This document shows positions 6,683 to 14,237 of a DNA stretch of 43,349 nucleotides, piece by piece. The DNA is from Corynebacterium phoceense (GTDB lineage: Bacteria; Actinomycetota; Actinomycetes; Mycobacteriales; Mycobacteriaceae). Both the position numbers and the translations under genes were made by a program. Below the pieces are notes generated by a model, which worked only from the letters and a program-made list of their open reading frames with translations, ran no database searches and was not told the origin of the DNA. The stretch lies in contig NZ_LT596207.1 of the NCBI RefSeq assembly GCF_900092335.1, forward strand, positions 642,555-685,903. The letters are read 5' to 3'. The first letter of the stretch is position 1; every line of letters begins with the position of its first letter.

Positions 6683-8158
6683 GGGTTAAGGGACAGAAGG
6701 GGATGCGGACATTTTTTAGGAATGTTTAGAGTAGCAGTTCGCGCCTGCGTTGATTGATGCTTAATCCATCGAACTCAAGCTTGATTCTATGTTCGTTATA
6801 GAAGCCAACATATTCATGAATTGCTTGCTCTAATTCATCACAATGGGGCCACTTACGTCCATAGAACATCTCATTTTTCATTCTGCCGAACAATCCCTCG
6901 CACGCTGAATTGTCGGGCGAACATCCCTTCTTCGACATCGAACGCGTAAAGCCGATGTCCTGTGAGGCTTGAATCCAACTGTTGCCCCGATAATGGCAAC
7001 CTCGATCGGAATGAACTACTAGTTTTGCGGGGTCAGGCGGTGCATTGTTTTCAAGCGCCTGCTTCAGACAGTCGTCGGCAAGCTGCTGATTAGGGTGTCG
7101 GCTCGTTGTCGCCCCAACAATCTTTCCATCGAAACAGTCCACTAACGCCGAAAAGTATATTTTCCCGTCATCAGCAGGAAACTCAGAAATATCCGTCAAC
7201 CACAATAAACCCGGCGCTTCGGCATGAAAATTTCGTTTAACCAGATTCGGTGGCGCCTCCGAAATCTCACCACGATAGGACGAATAGCGACGCCTTTTCT
7301 TCACGTAGCGCACCGTGAGTCCTTCGGCAGAGATGATTCGACGCACGACTTTCTCACTGACCTTGATACCCAGTTTCTTCAACTGGATCCATACGCGACG
7401 ATATCCATAGCTGAATCCAGAATGCTCGACGATTTTGGTTACCACCTCTGTCAGTTCTGCATATTTTGACGGGCCATTTAGGGCTTTGAGCTGGTAATAG
7501 AAGCTGGATGAAGAGAGACCAACAATGTCGAGCAACAATGAAATTGGAAAAGAAGACCGTAACGCATCGACCACAATGGCTTTGAACTTGTTACTGAGGT
7601 TGGCTGGGTCGATGCTGTCGTCTTTTTTTAATTCTTCCAGTTCTTTTTCTAACACGGCCTTTTCTGCTGATAGGCGTGCTGCCAGCTTCTTGAGTTCAGC
7701 CGCATCATCTGGAAGCGATTTCTCAAAGGCTTTACGAGTAACAATGCCGGCAGACTGTTTGCGTTCAGTTGCGCTCATCAAGCCCCACTTTCCTTCTTCG
7801 CGGAATCGTTGGGCCCAAGCATAGACGCTCATTTTCGAGTTCAGCGAAAGCTCAGATGCGATGGCCTCAGGAGACATACCAGCGGTAAAAAGCTCAACGG
7901 CTTTGAGCTTTGTCGCAAGTGGGTAGCGCTTTAAGGTCGTACGCCGAATGGGGGCAGCTGGGGGTACATCACGCTCTCTGATCCATCGATGGAGTGTCCA
8001 ACGGCCTGGGTAGCCCAACTCGCGAACGGTCTTGGTAGCAGATTGTGTTCTATCGAATACCTCTAATGCCTTAAGCCGCTGGGCATCCGTGTATCGCACA
8101 TTAGTCATACGGGAAATCCTCCAAGATTTCGTCCGCATGCCCTTTTGTCCCTTAACCC
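6683..8158 (-). mobile_element. Complete IS3-type insertion sequence, 1476 bp
   Basis: The element has 28-bp terminal inverted repeats at 6683-6710 and 8131-8158 that match at 26 of 28 positions and begin GGGTTAAGGGACA. A single transposase gene runs on the minus strand. It is flanked by the direct repeat CAAATGAC. Base composition is clearly more AT-rich than the surroundings. It sits between tRNA-Cys and tRNA-Ser and interrupts no obvious gene. The intact ORF and near-identical ends suggest recent arrival. An 8-bp duplication and GGG ends are unusual for IS3, whose members mostly have TG...CA ends and 3-5 bp duplications. Confidence 0.85.
6726..8108 (-). CDS. IS3-family transposase, single fused frame
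   Basis: The 460-aa protein joins the two parts usually split in IS3 elements. Residues about 1-120 contain two helix-turn-helix segments (RYTDAQRLKALEVFDRT and KRYPLATKLKAVELF). A leucine-rich coiled coil follows (about 130-170), then a DDE integrase core: LWLTDISEFP (first D), VVHSDRG (second D) and NSACEGLFGRMKNE (E). No frameshift is needed, unlike orfAB elements. ATG 8108 has GGAGG 8 nt upstream; the longer frame to 8168 would run over the inverted end. The transposase appears intact. Confidence 0.92.
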   Translation of the reverse strand: MTNVRYTDAQRLKALEVFDRTQSATKTVRELGYPGRWTLHRWIRERDVPPAAPIRRTTLKRYPLATKLKAVELFTAGMSPEAIASELSLNSKMSVYAWAQRFREEGKWGLMSATERKQSAGIVTRKAFEKSLPDDAAELKKLAARLSAEKAVLEKELEELKKDDSIDPANLSNKFKAIVVDALRSSFPISLLLDIVGLSSSSFYYQLKALNGPSKYAELTEVVTKIVEHSGFSYGYRRVWIQLKKLGIKVSEKVVRRIISAEGLTVRYVKKRRRYSSYRGEISEAPPNLVKRNFHAEAPGLLWLTDISEFPADDGKIYFSALVDCFDGKIVGATTSRHPNQQLADDCLKQALENNAPPDPAKLVVHSDRGCHYRGNSWIQASQDIGFTRSMSKKGCSPDNSACEGLFGRMKNEMFYGRKWPHCDELEQAIHEYVGFYNEHRIKLEFDGLSINQRRRELLL

Positions 8159-8166
8159 CAAATGAC
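8159..8166 (+). repeat. Right copy of 8-bp target duplication
   Basis: CAAATGAC directly follows the right inverted end of the element and is identical to 6675-6682. Confidence 0.75.
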
Positions 8167-8202
8167 AAAATGGATTATGCCGTTGACCAGCCTAGACAAA
8201 GC

Positions 8203-8230
8203 AAAACCCCCGGTGGATAGCCACCAGGGG
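8203..8230 (-). terminator. Intrinsic terminator of tRNA-Ser
   Basis: On the minus strand a GGTGG/CCACC stem extended by CCCC/GGGG, with a 4-nt loop, is followed by TTTTGC. It lies just downstream of tRNA-Ser. Confidence 0.75.
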
Positions 8231-8239
8231 AAATGATAT

Positions 8240-8327
8240 TGGCGGAGACGGAGGGATTTGAACCCTCGGTGAGTTTCCCCACGCTGGTTTTCAAGACCAG
8301 TGCATTCGGCCGCTCTGCCACGTCTCC
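8240..8327 (-). tRNA. tRNA-Ser (anticodon TGA)
   Basis: Minus strand: acceptor GGAGACG/CGTCTCC, anticodon loop CTTGAAA giving TGA, a long variable arm typical of class II tRNA, T-loop GGTTCAAATCC and encoded CCA at 8242-8240. All stems pair well. Confidence 0.95.
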
Positions 8328-8378
8328 TCGTCACAACTGCAGTCGCAAGCGACCACAGAACGTTACTGCTTTAGCCTA

Positions 8379-8633
8379 CTAAACCGTGGGCCGCGATTCA
8401 CACTCGCCTCGCAATTCCGAAAATCGGTCCTCCCACGTGGCCCGCACGAGTCGGGCGCCAGTGACCTGGGCCAGAGGCGTATCAGAATGTCTTTTGTTCA
8501 CGATGCGCGTGAGCTCCTCGTAAGAGGCGACGCCCACAGTCTCGCGGTACACGCGCAGACACGAGGCATCATCGTCTGCATCGAACACGACAGGCTCCGC
8601 GGTCGCCCACATCACCAAGTGCGGAGTCACCAT
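8379..8633 (-). CDS. Hypothetical protein, 84 aa
   Basis: The product starts [14 protein letters not shown] and is a small soluble acidic/basic mixed protein with no signal peptide or membrane span. No family was recognised. ATG 8633 is supported by AAAGGAG about 7 nt upstream. It stands alone between tRNA-Ser and the oxidoreductase gene and is transcribed away from the latter. It contains two Cys residues that are not in a recognisable motif. Confidence 0.6.
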   Translation of the reverse strand: MVTPHLVMWATAEPVVFDADDDASCLRVYRETVGVASYEELTRIVNKRHSDTPLAQVTGARLVRATWEDRFSELRGECESRPTV

Positions 8634-8744
8634 CGTTGACTCCTTTCTCGCTAGCTGCGTGAATGTGTACGTACCCACGGTCTAAAAGAATCCCCAGTCC
8701 AAGTCAGCGCCCCGAAAGCCCGGCGCGCGGCGGGAAGAAAACGC

Positions 8745-8757
8745 TAGTTTGGGGTGC
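8745..8757 (+). promoter_or_regulatory. Leaderless-type -10 box before the oxidoreductase gene
   Basis: TAGTTT (8745-8750) is followed by 7 nt and then ATG 8758. No ribosome site is present. Confidence 0.5.
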
Positions 8758-9720
8758 ATGCACGCAATCATTCAGAAAGACGTAGAAGATCCCCGCTCAC
8801 TCGAACTGGGCGAAGTGGATACGCCAGAGCTCAAGCCCGGGGAGGTACTCGTCGAGGTCAAGGCCGCCGGCGTCAACCGCGCGGACCTCCTCCAGGCGCG
8901 CGGGGCGTACCCGCCGCCTAAGGGCGAGTCGGAGATTATCGGTCTCGAGGCCGCTGGCGTCATCGTTGACGCAGGCGATACCGACCGCCAGGTCGGCGAG
9001 GAAGTCGGCGCGCTGCTCGCCGGCGGCGGTTATGCCGAGTTCGTCGCCGTGCCGGAAGGCCAGCTGCTGCCTATCCCCAAGGGCTTCACACTGGAAGAGA
9101 CCGCCGCCATCATCGAGGTCGCCTGCACCGTATGGTCGAATATCGTCATGGCCGCGGGCCTCAAGGAAGGCCAGACGATTCTCATCCACGGCGGTGGCGG
9201 CGGCATCGGCACCTTCGCTATCCAGGTCGCCAAGGCTCTCGGCGCGACGGTGGCTGTTACCGCAGGCTCGGCGGAAAAGCTCGAGCGCTGCCGCGAGCTC
9301 GGCGCGGATATCCTCATCAATTACAAGGAGCAGGACTTCGCTGAAGAGCTCAAGAACCAGTGCGACGTCGTCCTCGACATCATTGGCGCGAAGTACCTGA
9401 AGCAGAACCTCAAGGCGCTCGCCGTGGACGGCCACATGGTCATCATCGGTATGCAGGGCGGCACGAAAGGCGAGATTAACCTCGGCGTCGTCCTCAACAA
9501 GCGGCTCACCATTCAGGGCACGACGGTGCGTGGCCGCAACCACGCGGACAAGGCCGCCATCGTTGCCGAGACGGTGAAGAACGTCTGGCCCATGCTCGAG
9601 GATGGCCGCGTCAAGCATGCACTCCACACGACGTTCCCGCTTGCTCGTGCCGCCCGCGCCCACGAGGCCCTCGACTCCGGTGAGGTCACGGGCACCCTGG
9701 TGCTCACGAACGCCGACTAG
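8758..9720 (+). CDS. Zinc-free quinone oxidoreductase (zeta-crystallin/PIG3 type)
   Basis: The 320-aa medium-chain dehydrogenase/reductase has an N-terminal GroES-like domain (VNRADLLQARGAYPPP) and a Rossmann domain with the NADPH loop HGGGGGIGTFAIQVAKALGA (residues about 143-162). It lacks the catalytic zinc ligands of alcohol dehydrogenases, so NADPH:quinone reduction is the family role. Position next to the class V aminotransferase-like gene matches Rv3777-Rv3778c in M. tuberculosis. The ATG at 8758 is favoured over the upstream TTG by the -10 spacing and the family N-terminus. Confidence 0.88.
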   Translation: MHAIIQKDVEDPRSLELGEVDTPELKPGEVLVEVKAAGVNRADLLQARGAYPPPKGESEIIGLEAAGVIVDAGDTDRQVGEEVGALLAGGGYAEFVAVPEGQLLPIPKGFTLEETAAIIEVACTVWSNIVMAAGLKEGQTILIHGGGGGIGTFAIQVAKALGATVAVTAGSAEKLERCRELGADILINYKEQDFAEELKNQCDVVLDIIGAKYLKQNLKALAVDGHMVIIGMQGGTKGEINLGVVLNKRLTIQGTTVRGRNHADKAAIVAETVKNVWPMLEDGRVKHALHTTFPLARAARAHEALDSGEVTGTLVLTNAD

Positions 9721-9731
9721 GCCGGGGAGAC

Positions 9732-10979
9732 TTACGCCAGCGAGGCGACGACGCGGGTGAGCTGCTCGATGTCGTTGTGCGTGTTAAACGGACCGAGCGC
9801 TACGGTGACGGCGCCGCCGAGTTCGTCGATGCCCATGTCGCGCAGCAGGGGCGTGGCCGGGGCGAGCGTCGTGACAAGCCGGTTGTCGAAGAGACGACGG
9901 TGGACGGTCTCGGCCGGCACGCCGCGCACGGCGAAGGATAGGCGCGGGAGGCGGTCATCGGAAGCCTCGGCGGCGGCCTCGCCGGTAGCGCCGAGGATGT
10001 GGACCTGGCTCAGCGTGCCGAGATAGATATAGAGGTCTGCGCGGAGATCGTCGAGGTAGGCCTCGAGGGACTCCATCGAGCCGCGCAGGCGCACGCGGCG
10101 GGAACCACGGTCGCCGCCGGCGAGGGTCGCCATATGGTCGACGAGCGGACCGACGCCGCCAGCGAGGCCCGCGGAGACGGGGGTCTCGAGCTTCGCGGCG
10201 GTGTGCGCTGTCTGGCCGGGGCTGAGAGCGTCGAGGCGGCGGAACATCGCGGTGTCACGGAAGACGAGCGCGGCGATCTGCGGGCCACCGAGCTGCGCCA
10301 GGTCAATGGCAAGGATGTCCGCGCCGAGGTCATCCATGTCGATGGGACGGTACGGGGCGAGCGCGGTGACGTCGAGAAGCGTCCAGGCGCGGGAGCGGGA
10401 GCGGACGGTCTCGATGATGTCATGGACGGGTGCCACGGTGCCAAGCAACTCATGCGCGGCGGAAAGGGACACGAGGCGCGTGGAGCCATCGACAAGCTCC
10501 GCGTACTGGAAGGCGGGCAGCTCGCCGGTGCCGAGATCCGGCTGGGCCCAGCGCACGGTCGAGCCATGCGGACCGTGGGCGAAGGCGGCGTAGAGCGCCG
10601 GCGGGTCAAGCTTGGAGAGCACCACCGAGGACTGGCGGCGCAGGAGCGGGCCGAGGGCGCGGGCGAGCGACTGGTAGAGCACGGGCAGGGAGGGGCCGAG
10701 CACGACGGCATCGGCACGCGCGCCCACGAGATCGGCGACGGCCATGCGGGCGGCCTGAAGGTGCTTCTCGCCCTCAAGCATGCCGGCGACAGGGGCTGCG
10801 GAATGGGCGCCCACGGGGGCATCTGCAGGCAAGACGGCATTCGCGGTGCGGAAGGCTCGGGCGACGCCGGAGGCAACCTTCTCCGCAATCTGCGGCGCGG
10901 CGTGCGCGTTGAGGTACGTCCAGCCGTCAGCGAGTCCCGTATATAAACCACGAACACTCGCCGCGTCATAGGCAACCAT
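9732..10979 (-). CDS. Class V aminotransferase/cysteine desulfurase-like protein lacking the PLP lysine
   Basis: The 415-aa protein has the fold-type I pattern of the cysteine desulfurase-like family and takes the place of Rv3778c beside the qor homologue. The segment that normally holds the Schiff-base lysine (S-x-x-K-x-x-GP) reads DLAQLGGPQIAALVFRD, so Lys is replaced by Gln. The pyridine-ring Asp/loop region is still readable as LLDVTALAPYRPIDM. A PLP-dependent reaction is therefore doubtful; a binding or scaffold role in cell-envelope synthesis is only inference. ATG 10979 is preceded by AAGGGAAG. It converges with the oxidoreductase gene, leaving 11 bp. Confidence 0.75.
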   Translation of the reverse strand: MVAYDAASVRGLYTGLADGWTYLNAHAAPQIAEKVASGVARAFRTANAVLPADAPVGAHSAAPVAGMLEGEKHLQAARMAVADLVGARADAVVLGPSLPVLYQSLARALGPLLRRQSSVVLSKLDPPALYAAFAHGPHGSTVRWAQPDLGTGELPAFQYAELVDGSTRLVSLSAAHELLGTVAPVHDIIETVRSRSRAWTLLDVTALAPYRPIDMDDLGADILAIDLAQLGGPQIAALVFRDTAMFRRLDALSPGQTAHTAAKLETPVSAGLAGGVGPLVDHMATLAGGDRGSRRVRLRGSMESLEAYLDDLRADLYIYLGTLSQVHILGATGEAAAEASDDRLPRLSFAVRGVPAETVHRRLFDNRLVTTLAPATPLLRDMGIDELGGAVTVALGPFNTHNDIEQLTRVVASLA

Positions 10980-11100
10980 GGCAACTCTTCCCTTCCGCGC
11001 TGACAACTTCCCCACTCTATACCGTTCGCACCAGAATGTGTTTCTTGCAGCTCATCGCCTTTTCACGGCGGGCCACTCCCACTGGGGACCTCGGAGACGA

Positions 11101-11113
11101 TAGGGTATGCCAC
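11101..11113 (+). promoter_or_regulatory. Leaderless-type -10 box before wzm
   Basis: TAGGGT (11101-11106) is followed by 7 nt and then GTG 11114. This fixes an otherwise unclear start. Confidence 0.5.
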
Positions 11114-12001
11114 GTGCATGACAATAACCAACTGCGCGCCGATATCGCCCGCATGACTGCCGTCACCGACCAAGGAGAGATTCCTCCTTCGCAGTCGATG
11201 ACCTTCAAGGCAGCCTTCGCCGATCTCATTGAGGGTGCGCGCCAACGCGAGCTCTGGTTCAAGCTCGGCGTCCAGGACATCAAGCAGCGCTACCGCCGCT
11301 CCGTCCTGGGTCCTTTCTGGATCACCATCGCCACCGGCGTCATGGCCGCCGCGCTGGGCCTGCTCTACTCCTTGCTGTTCAAGATCCCGCTGGCTACGTT
11401 CCTGCCCCACGTCACCGTGGGCCTTATCATGTGGAACTTCATCTCGGGCGCCATCAAGGAAGGCGCCACCGTCTTCATCGACAACGAGGGCCTTATTAAA
11501 CAGCTCCCCGCGCCGCTCTCGGTCCACGTCTACCGCCTCGTGTGGCGCCAGACCCTCTTCTTGGGCCACAACCTCATTATTTGGCTTATCCTCCTCGCCA
11601 TCTTCCCGCGCCACCTGGGCTGGGAGTTCTGGCTGTTCCTTCCAGCTCTCGCCTTGTTGCTGGTCAATGGCGTGTGGGTGTCCATGTTCTTCGGCATCGT
11701 GGCCACGCGCTTCCGCGACGTCGCGCCCTTGCTCGACTCGCTCACGCAGCTGCTCTTCTACGTCACGCCGATTGTGTGGATGACCTCGACGCTGAAGGAC
11801 AACGCCTCCGTGTCCTCGCGCGCGCGTCTGGCGGAGCTTAACCCGCTGTACCACTACATGGAGATCGTCCGCGCCCCCATGATTGGCCAGCCTGTCGCGG
11901 CCTACCACTGGTGGATCGTGATCGCCTGCACCATCGGCGGCGTGCTGCTCGCCGCCCTCGCCATGCGCCAATGGCGCTTCCGCGTTAGCTACTGGGTATA
12001 A
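11114..12001 (+). CDS. wzm: ABC-2 permease Wzm, galactan exporter membrane subunit
   Basis: The 295-aa protein has six predicted membrane spans between residues about 70 and 290, after a cytoplasmic N-terminus containing FKLGVQDIKQRYRRSVLGPFW, the hallmark of O-antigen/teichoic acid ABC-2 permeases. With Wzt it should flip lipid-linked galactan across the membrane, as Rv3783 does in M. tuberculosis by established knowledge. GTG 11114 was chosen from the -10 spacing; longer in-frame starts (11036) lie upstream of that box. Wzt follows after 12 bp. Confidence 0.87.
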   Translation: MHDNNQLRADIARMTAVTDQGEIPPSQSMTFKAAFADLIEGARQRELWFKLGVQDIKQRYRRSVLGPFWITIATGVMAAALGLLYSLLFKIPLATFLPHVTVGLIMWNFISGAIKEGATVFIDNEGLIKQLPAPLSVHVYRLVWRQTLFLGHNLIIWLILLAIFPRHLGWEFWLFLPALALLLVNGVWVSMFFGIVATRFRDVAPLLDSLTQLLFYVTPIVWMTSTLKDNASVSSRARLAELNPLYHYMEIVRAPMIGQPVAAYHWWIVIACTIGGVLLAALAMRQWRFRVSYWV

Positions 12002-12013
12002 GGACTTCTCACC

Positions 12014-12826
12014 ATGGTTTCCATCGATACGTATAACGCCTGCGTCGACTTCCCCATCTTTGACGCGAAGTCCCGCTCCCTGAAGAAAGCCATGCTCTCC
12101 ACCGCCGGTGGCGCGATTGGTAAGAACGCTTCCAATACCGTCGTGGTCGAGGCACTCAAGGACATCAACCTTCACCTGCGTGAGGGCGACCGCGTGGGGC
12201 TTGTCGGCCATAATGGCGCCGGCAAGTCCACGCTGCTGCGTCTGCTCTCCGGCATCTATGAGCCCACCCGCGGCACCGCGGACGTGCGCGGGCGCATCGC
12301 GCCGGTCTTCGACCTGGGCGTGGGCATGGACCCGGAGGTCTCCGGCTACGACAACATCATCATCCGCGGCCTCTTCCTGGGCCAGACCATCAAGCAGATG
12401 AAGTCCAAGATGGATGAGATCGCGGAGTTCTCTGAGCTCGGCGACTATCTGGCGATGCCGCTGCGCACCTACTCCAACGGCATGCGCGTGCGCCTAGCGC
12501 TCGGCGTCGTCACCTCCATCGAGCCGGAAATCCTCCTGCTCGACGAGGGCATTGGTGCTGTCGATGCCGCGTTTATGGCCAAGGCCCGCGTCAAGCTCCA
12601 GGAAATGGTGAAGAAGTCCGGCATCCTCGTCTTCGCGTCGCACTCCAATGACTTCCTCGCCCAGCTATGCAATACCGCCCTGTGGGTCGATCACGGCGAG
12701 ATCAAGGAAGTCGGCGAAGTGGCCGACGTTGTCGAAGCCTACGAGGGCCCCGGCGCCGGCGACTATGTGCGCGACCTCCTTAAGCGCTTTAACGAAGAAG
12801 AAGATGAAGAAAAAGATAAGGACTAA
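12014..12826 (+). CDS. wzt: ABC transporter ATPase Wzt, galactan exporter
   Basis: The 270-aa nucleotide-binding subunit has Walker A GHNGAGKST (residues about 64-72), Q-loop-side VFDLGVGMDPEVSG, signature YSNGMRVRLA, Walker B ILLLDEG and H-loop ASHS. It lacks the C-terminal carbohydrate-binding domain found in some Wzt proteins, as does mycobacterial Rv3781. The tail is highly charged (EEEDEEKDKD). AAGGA lies 8 nt before the ATG. It forms an operon with wzm and is followed by a terminator. Confidence 0.9.
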   Translation: MVSIDTYNACVDFPIFDAKSRSLKKAMLSTAGGAIGKNASNTVVVEALKDINLHLREGDRVGLVGHNGAGKSTLLRLLSGIYEPTRGTADVRGRIAPVFDLGVGMDPEVSGYDNIIIRGLFLGQTIKQMKSKMDEIAEFSELGDYLAMPLRTYSNGMRVRLALGVVTSIEPEILLLDEGIGAVDAAFMAKARVKLQEMVKKSGILVFASHSNDFLAQLCNTALWVDHGEIKEVGEVADVVEAYEGPGAGDYVRDLLKRFNEEEDEEKDKD

Positions 12827-12850
12827 GAGCTTTCCGCTTACCCCTTCTTC

Positions 12851-12895
12851 GCCCCGCAGCTCCGTTTTAAGGAAGTCTGCGGGGCCTTCTTTTTG
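12851..12895 (+). terminator. Intrinsic terminator after wzm-wzt
   Basis: Arms GCCCCGCAG (12851-12859) and CTGCGGGGC (12877-12885) are followed by CTTCTTTTTG. Confidence 0.85.
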
Positions 12896-13024
12896 CAGGT
12901 AACAGCGTGAACATACTTAGCGTGACCTTGCCTTTTCGCCATTTGTGCCACGGCCATCTTTTACCCCCGGATTAAGTTAATTCATACCTCATCCACCTGG
13001 GATTTTACTTTCTCCGGAAAAGAC

Positions 13025-13060
13025 TTACGAATCCCACAGGAATGGTCTAAGCTTAGACCA
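13025..13060 (+). promoter_or_regulatory. Promoter with perfect 18-bp palindrome
   Basis: TGGTCTAAGCTTAGACCA at 13043-13060 is a perfect palindrome. It contains TAAGCT (13048-13053), a good -10 box; TTACGA at 13025-13030 is a possible -35 with 17 bp spacing. The arrangement suggests an operator lying on the promoter of the exported-protein gene at 13126. The 12901-13020 stretch before it is AT-richer and holds nothing else recognised. Confidence 0.5.
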
Positions 13061-13125
13061 GTTCCGCAGGGAGGTGTCCCTACGAGCGTGTCTATCTTTC
13101 CATCCCCCTTTCAAGGAGATTCCCC

Positions 13126-13521
13126 ATGAAGCGTTTCGCTGCTGGCGCCGTTGCCGTCGCTACTGCTCTGTCCCTGTCCACCGGTGTTGCTTCGGCCGCC
13201 AATACTGATGAGGAAAGCGCACTGGTCGGTCTTGCCGCTGGCATCTACGGTGCAGTGAACGGCGTTTCCGAGCCGGCCTCCGGCTCCGCTGAGACCAGCT
13301 CCGATGCCATGGATAGCTCCTCCAAGTCTGAGAAGGCGGCTTCCTCCAAGGCATACATCGACTTCTACCAGTCCTCTTGGGATAACGACGCAAACAACAA
13401 GTACAAGCTCGGCACCACCGCTGACATCCTCTGGGGCTTCGGCATCGCCGCTGCTGTCCTGGCTGCTGGCGCCGCTGCCGTCAATGCCGGTGTTATCCCG
13501 GGCGTTTCCCTTCCGTTCTAG
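13126..13521 (+). CDS. Small exported protein with C-terminal hydrophobic segment (paralogue 1)
   Basis: The 131-aa product has a clear Sec signal peptide (MKRFAAGAVAVATALSLSTG, cleavage after ASA near residue 25). An Ser/Ala-rich acidic middle follows, then KLGTTADILWGFGIAA and a hydrophobic stretch (residues about 103-125) ending GVIPGVSLPF. It is similar in layout and sequence to the next gene, so the two arose by tandem duplication. A strong ribosome site AAGGAG lies 7 nt upstream. Function is unknown; a membrane-anchored or pore-like envelope protein is possible but unproven. It sits inside the arabinogalactan locus. Confidence 0.8.
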   Translation: MKRFAAGAVAVATALSLSTGVASAANTDEESALVGLAAGIYGAVNGVSEPASGSAETSSDAMDSSSKSEKAASSKAYIDFYQSSWDNDANNKYKLGTTADILWGFGIAAAVLAAGAAAVNAGVIPGVSLPF

Positions 13522-13557
13522 TTCTCGATAATTTCGAGGATTAGTTTCCGGATTTCG

Positions 13558-13594
13558 AAGCCTTGCTTGGTTACCATGCCAAGCAGGGCTTTTT
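13558..13594 (+). terminator. Strong hairpin with T run between the two paralogues
   Basis: A long stem (AAGCC-TTGCTTGG against CCAAGCA-GGGCTT) is followed by TTTTTG. It should stop most transcription from the first gene. Only about 40 bp then remain before the second gene, with TATCTT near 13606 as a possible -10. Confidence 0.8.
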
Positions 13595-13632
13595 GCTTTT
13601 CAACATATCTTCTCTTTCAAGGATTGACGACC

Positions 13633-14082
13633 ATGAAGCGTTTCACTGCGGGCGTTGTGGCTGTGGCCGCTGCCCTGCCCCTGTCCACCGGCGTCGCGGG
13701 AGCGGCCGACGGCAAGACCTCGTCGGAGGTCACTGATGGTGAGGTAGGAGTCGCCATCACCAAGGCCGTAGCTAAGGAGGCTTTCGGCGGCGACGGGTTT
13801 GGGTCTTCTATCGATGTAGCTGCAGACGTTATCTCTTCCAAGGCGGAGAAGGGCGAGATCGGCAGCTCCGATATCGAGAATCTCAAGAATGCGGCTGACC
13901 GTGGCTCATCAGACGAGTTCCTCGTGTCGACCATCAAGTCGGACGTGGCGAACGACTGGAAGATTGGGCAGACGCTCGACATCATCCTCGGCGTGACGAT
14001 TGCGGCTATCTCCACACTTCTGGTCGGCGGCGCGGCGGTGGGCGCGGATGCCGCGGGCATCATCGACATCCCGGGGCTCTAA
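13633..14082 (+). CDS. Small exported protein with C-terminal hydrophobic segment (paralogue 2)
   Basis: The 149-aa product begins MKRFTAGVVAVAAALPLSTG with signal cleavage likely after AGA near residue 25. The mature part is acidic and ends in WKIGQTLDIILGVTIAAIS and a Gly/Ala-rich hydrophobic segment closing with GIIDIPGL. The N- and C-terminal blocks match paralogue 1; the middle has diverged. AAGGA precedes ATG 13633; the open frame upstream (13567) runs through the terminator and is not coding. Function is unknown. Confidence 0.78.
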   Translation: MKRFTAGVVAVAAALPLSTGVAGAADGKTSSEVTDGEVGVAITKAVAKEAFGGDGFGSSIDVAADVISSKAEKGEIGSSDIENLKNAADRGSSDEFLVSTIKSDVANDWKIGQTLDIILGVTIAAISTLLVGGAAVGADAAGIIDIPGL

Positions 14083-14083
14083 G

Positions 14084-14112
14084 CACCGGCACACATCACA
14101 CCGGCACACATC
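14084..14112 (+). repeat. Two tandem copies of a 15-bp unit
   Basis: CACCGGCACACATC occurs at 14084-14097 and 14099-14112, directly after the stop codon of paralogue 2. Confidence 0.7.
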
Positions 14113-14116
14113 CTAG

Positions 14117-14165
14117 CGTGAATGAGTTGGCCAAAAAATTGAAAAATCGGCACGACTCATTCACG
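14117..14165. repeat. Hairpin element with AT-rich loop, copy 1
   Basis: Perfect arms CGTGAATGAGT (14117-14127) and ACTCATTCACG (14155-14165) enclose a 27-nt loop with AAAAAATTGAAAAAT. A second element with longer arms and the same loop core lies at 29619-29687. Confidence 0.65.
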
Positions 14166-14224
14166 TTGTGAGCGCGACGCTGGCTGGCGCGGGGTGTCTA
14201 GAGGGGGCATCGGAAAGCTGGTGG

Positions 14225-14237
14225 CAGAATGGAAGCC
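14225..14237 (+). promoter_or_regulatory. Possible leaderless -10 box before glfT1
   Basis: CAGAAT (14225-14230) is followed by 7 nt and then ATG 14238. The first base departs from TAnnnT, so support is modest. Confidence 0.3.

Noticed and set aside
14117..14165. Miniature transposable element with terminal repeats
   Set aside because: No target duplication flanks the repeat, and the element is only 49 bp; reported instead as a hairpin with a shared loop.
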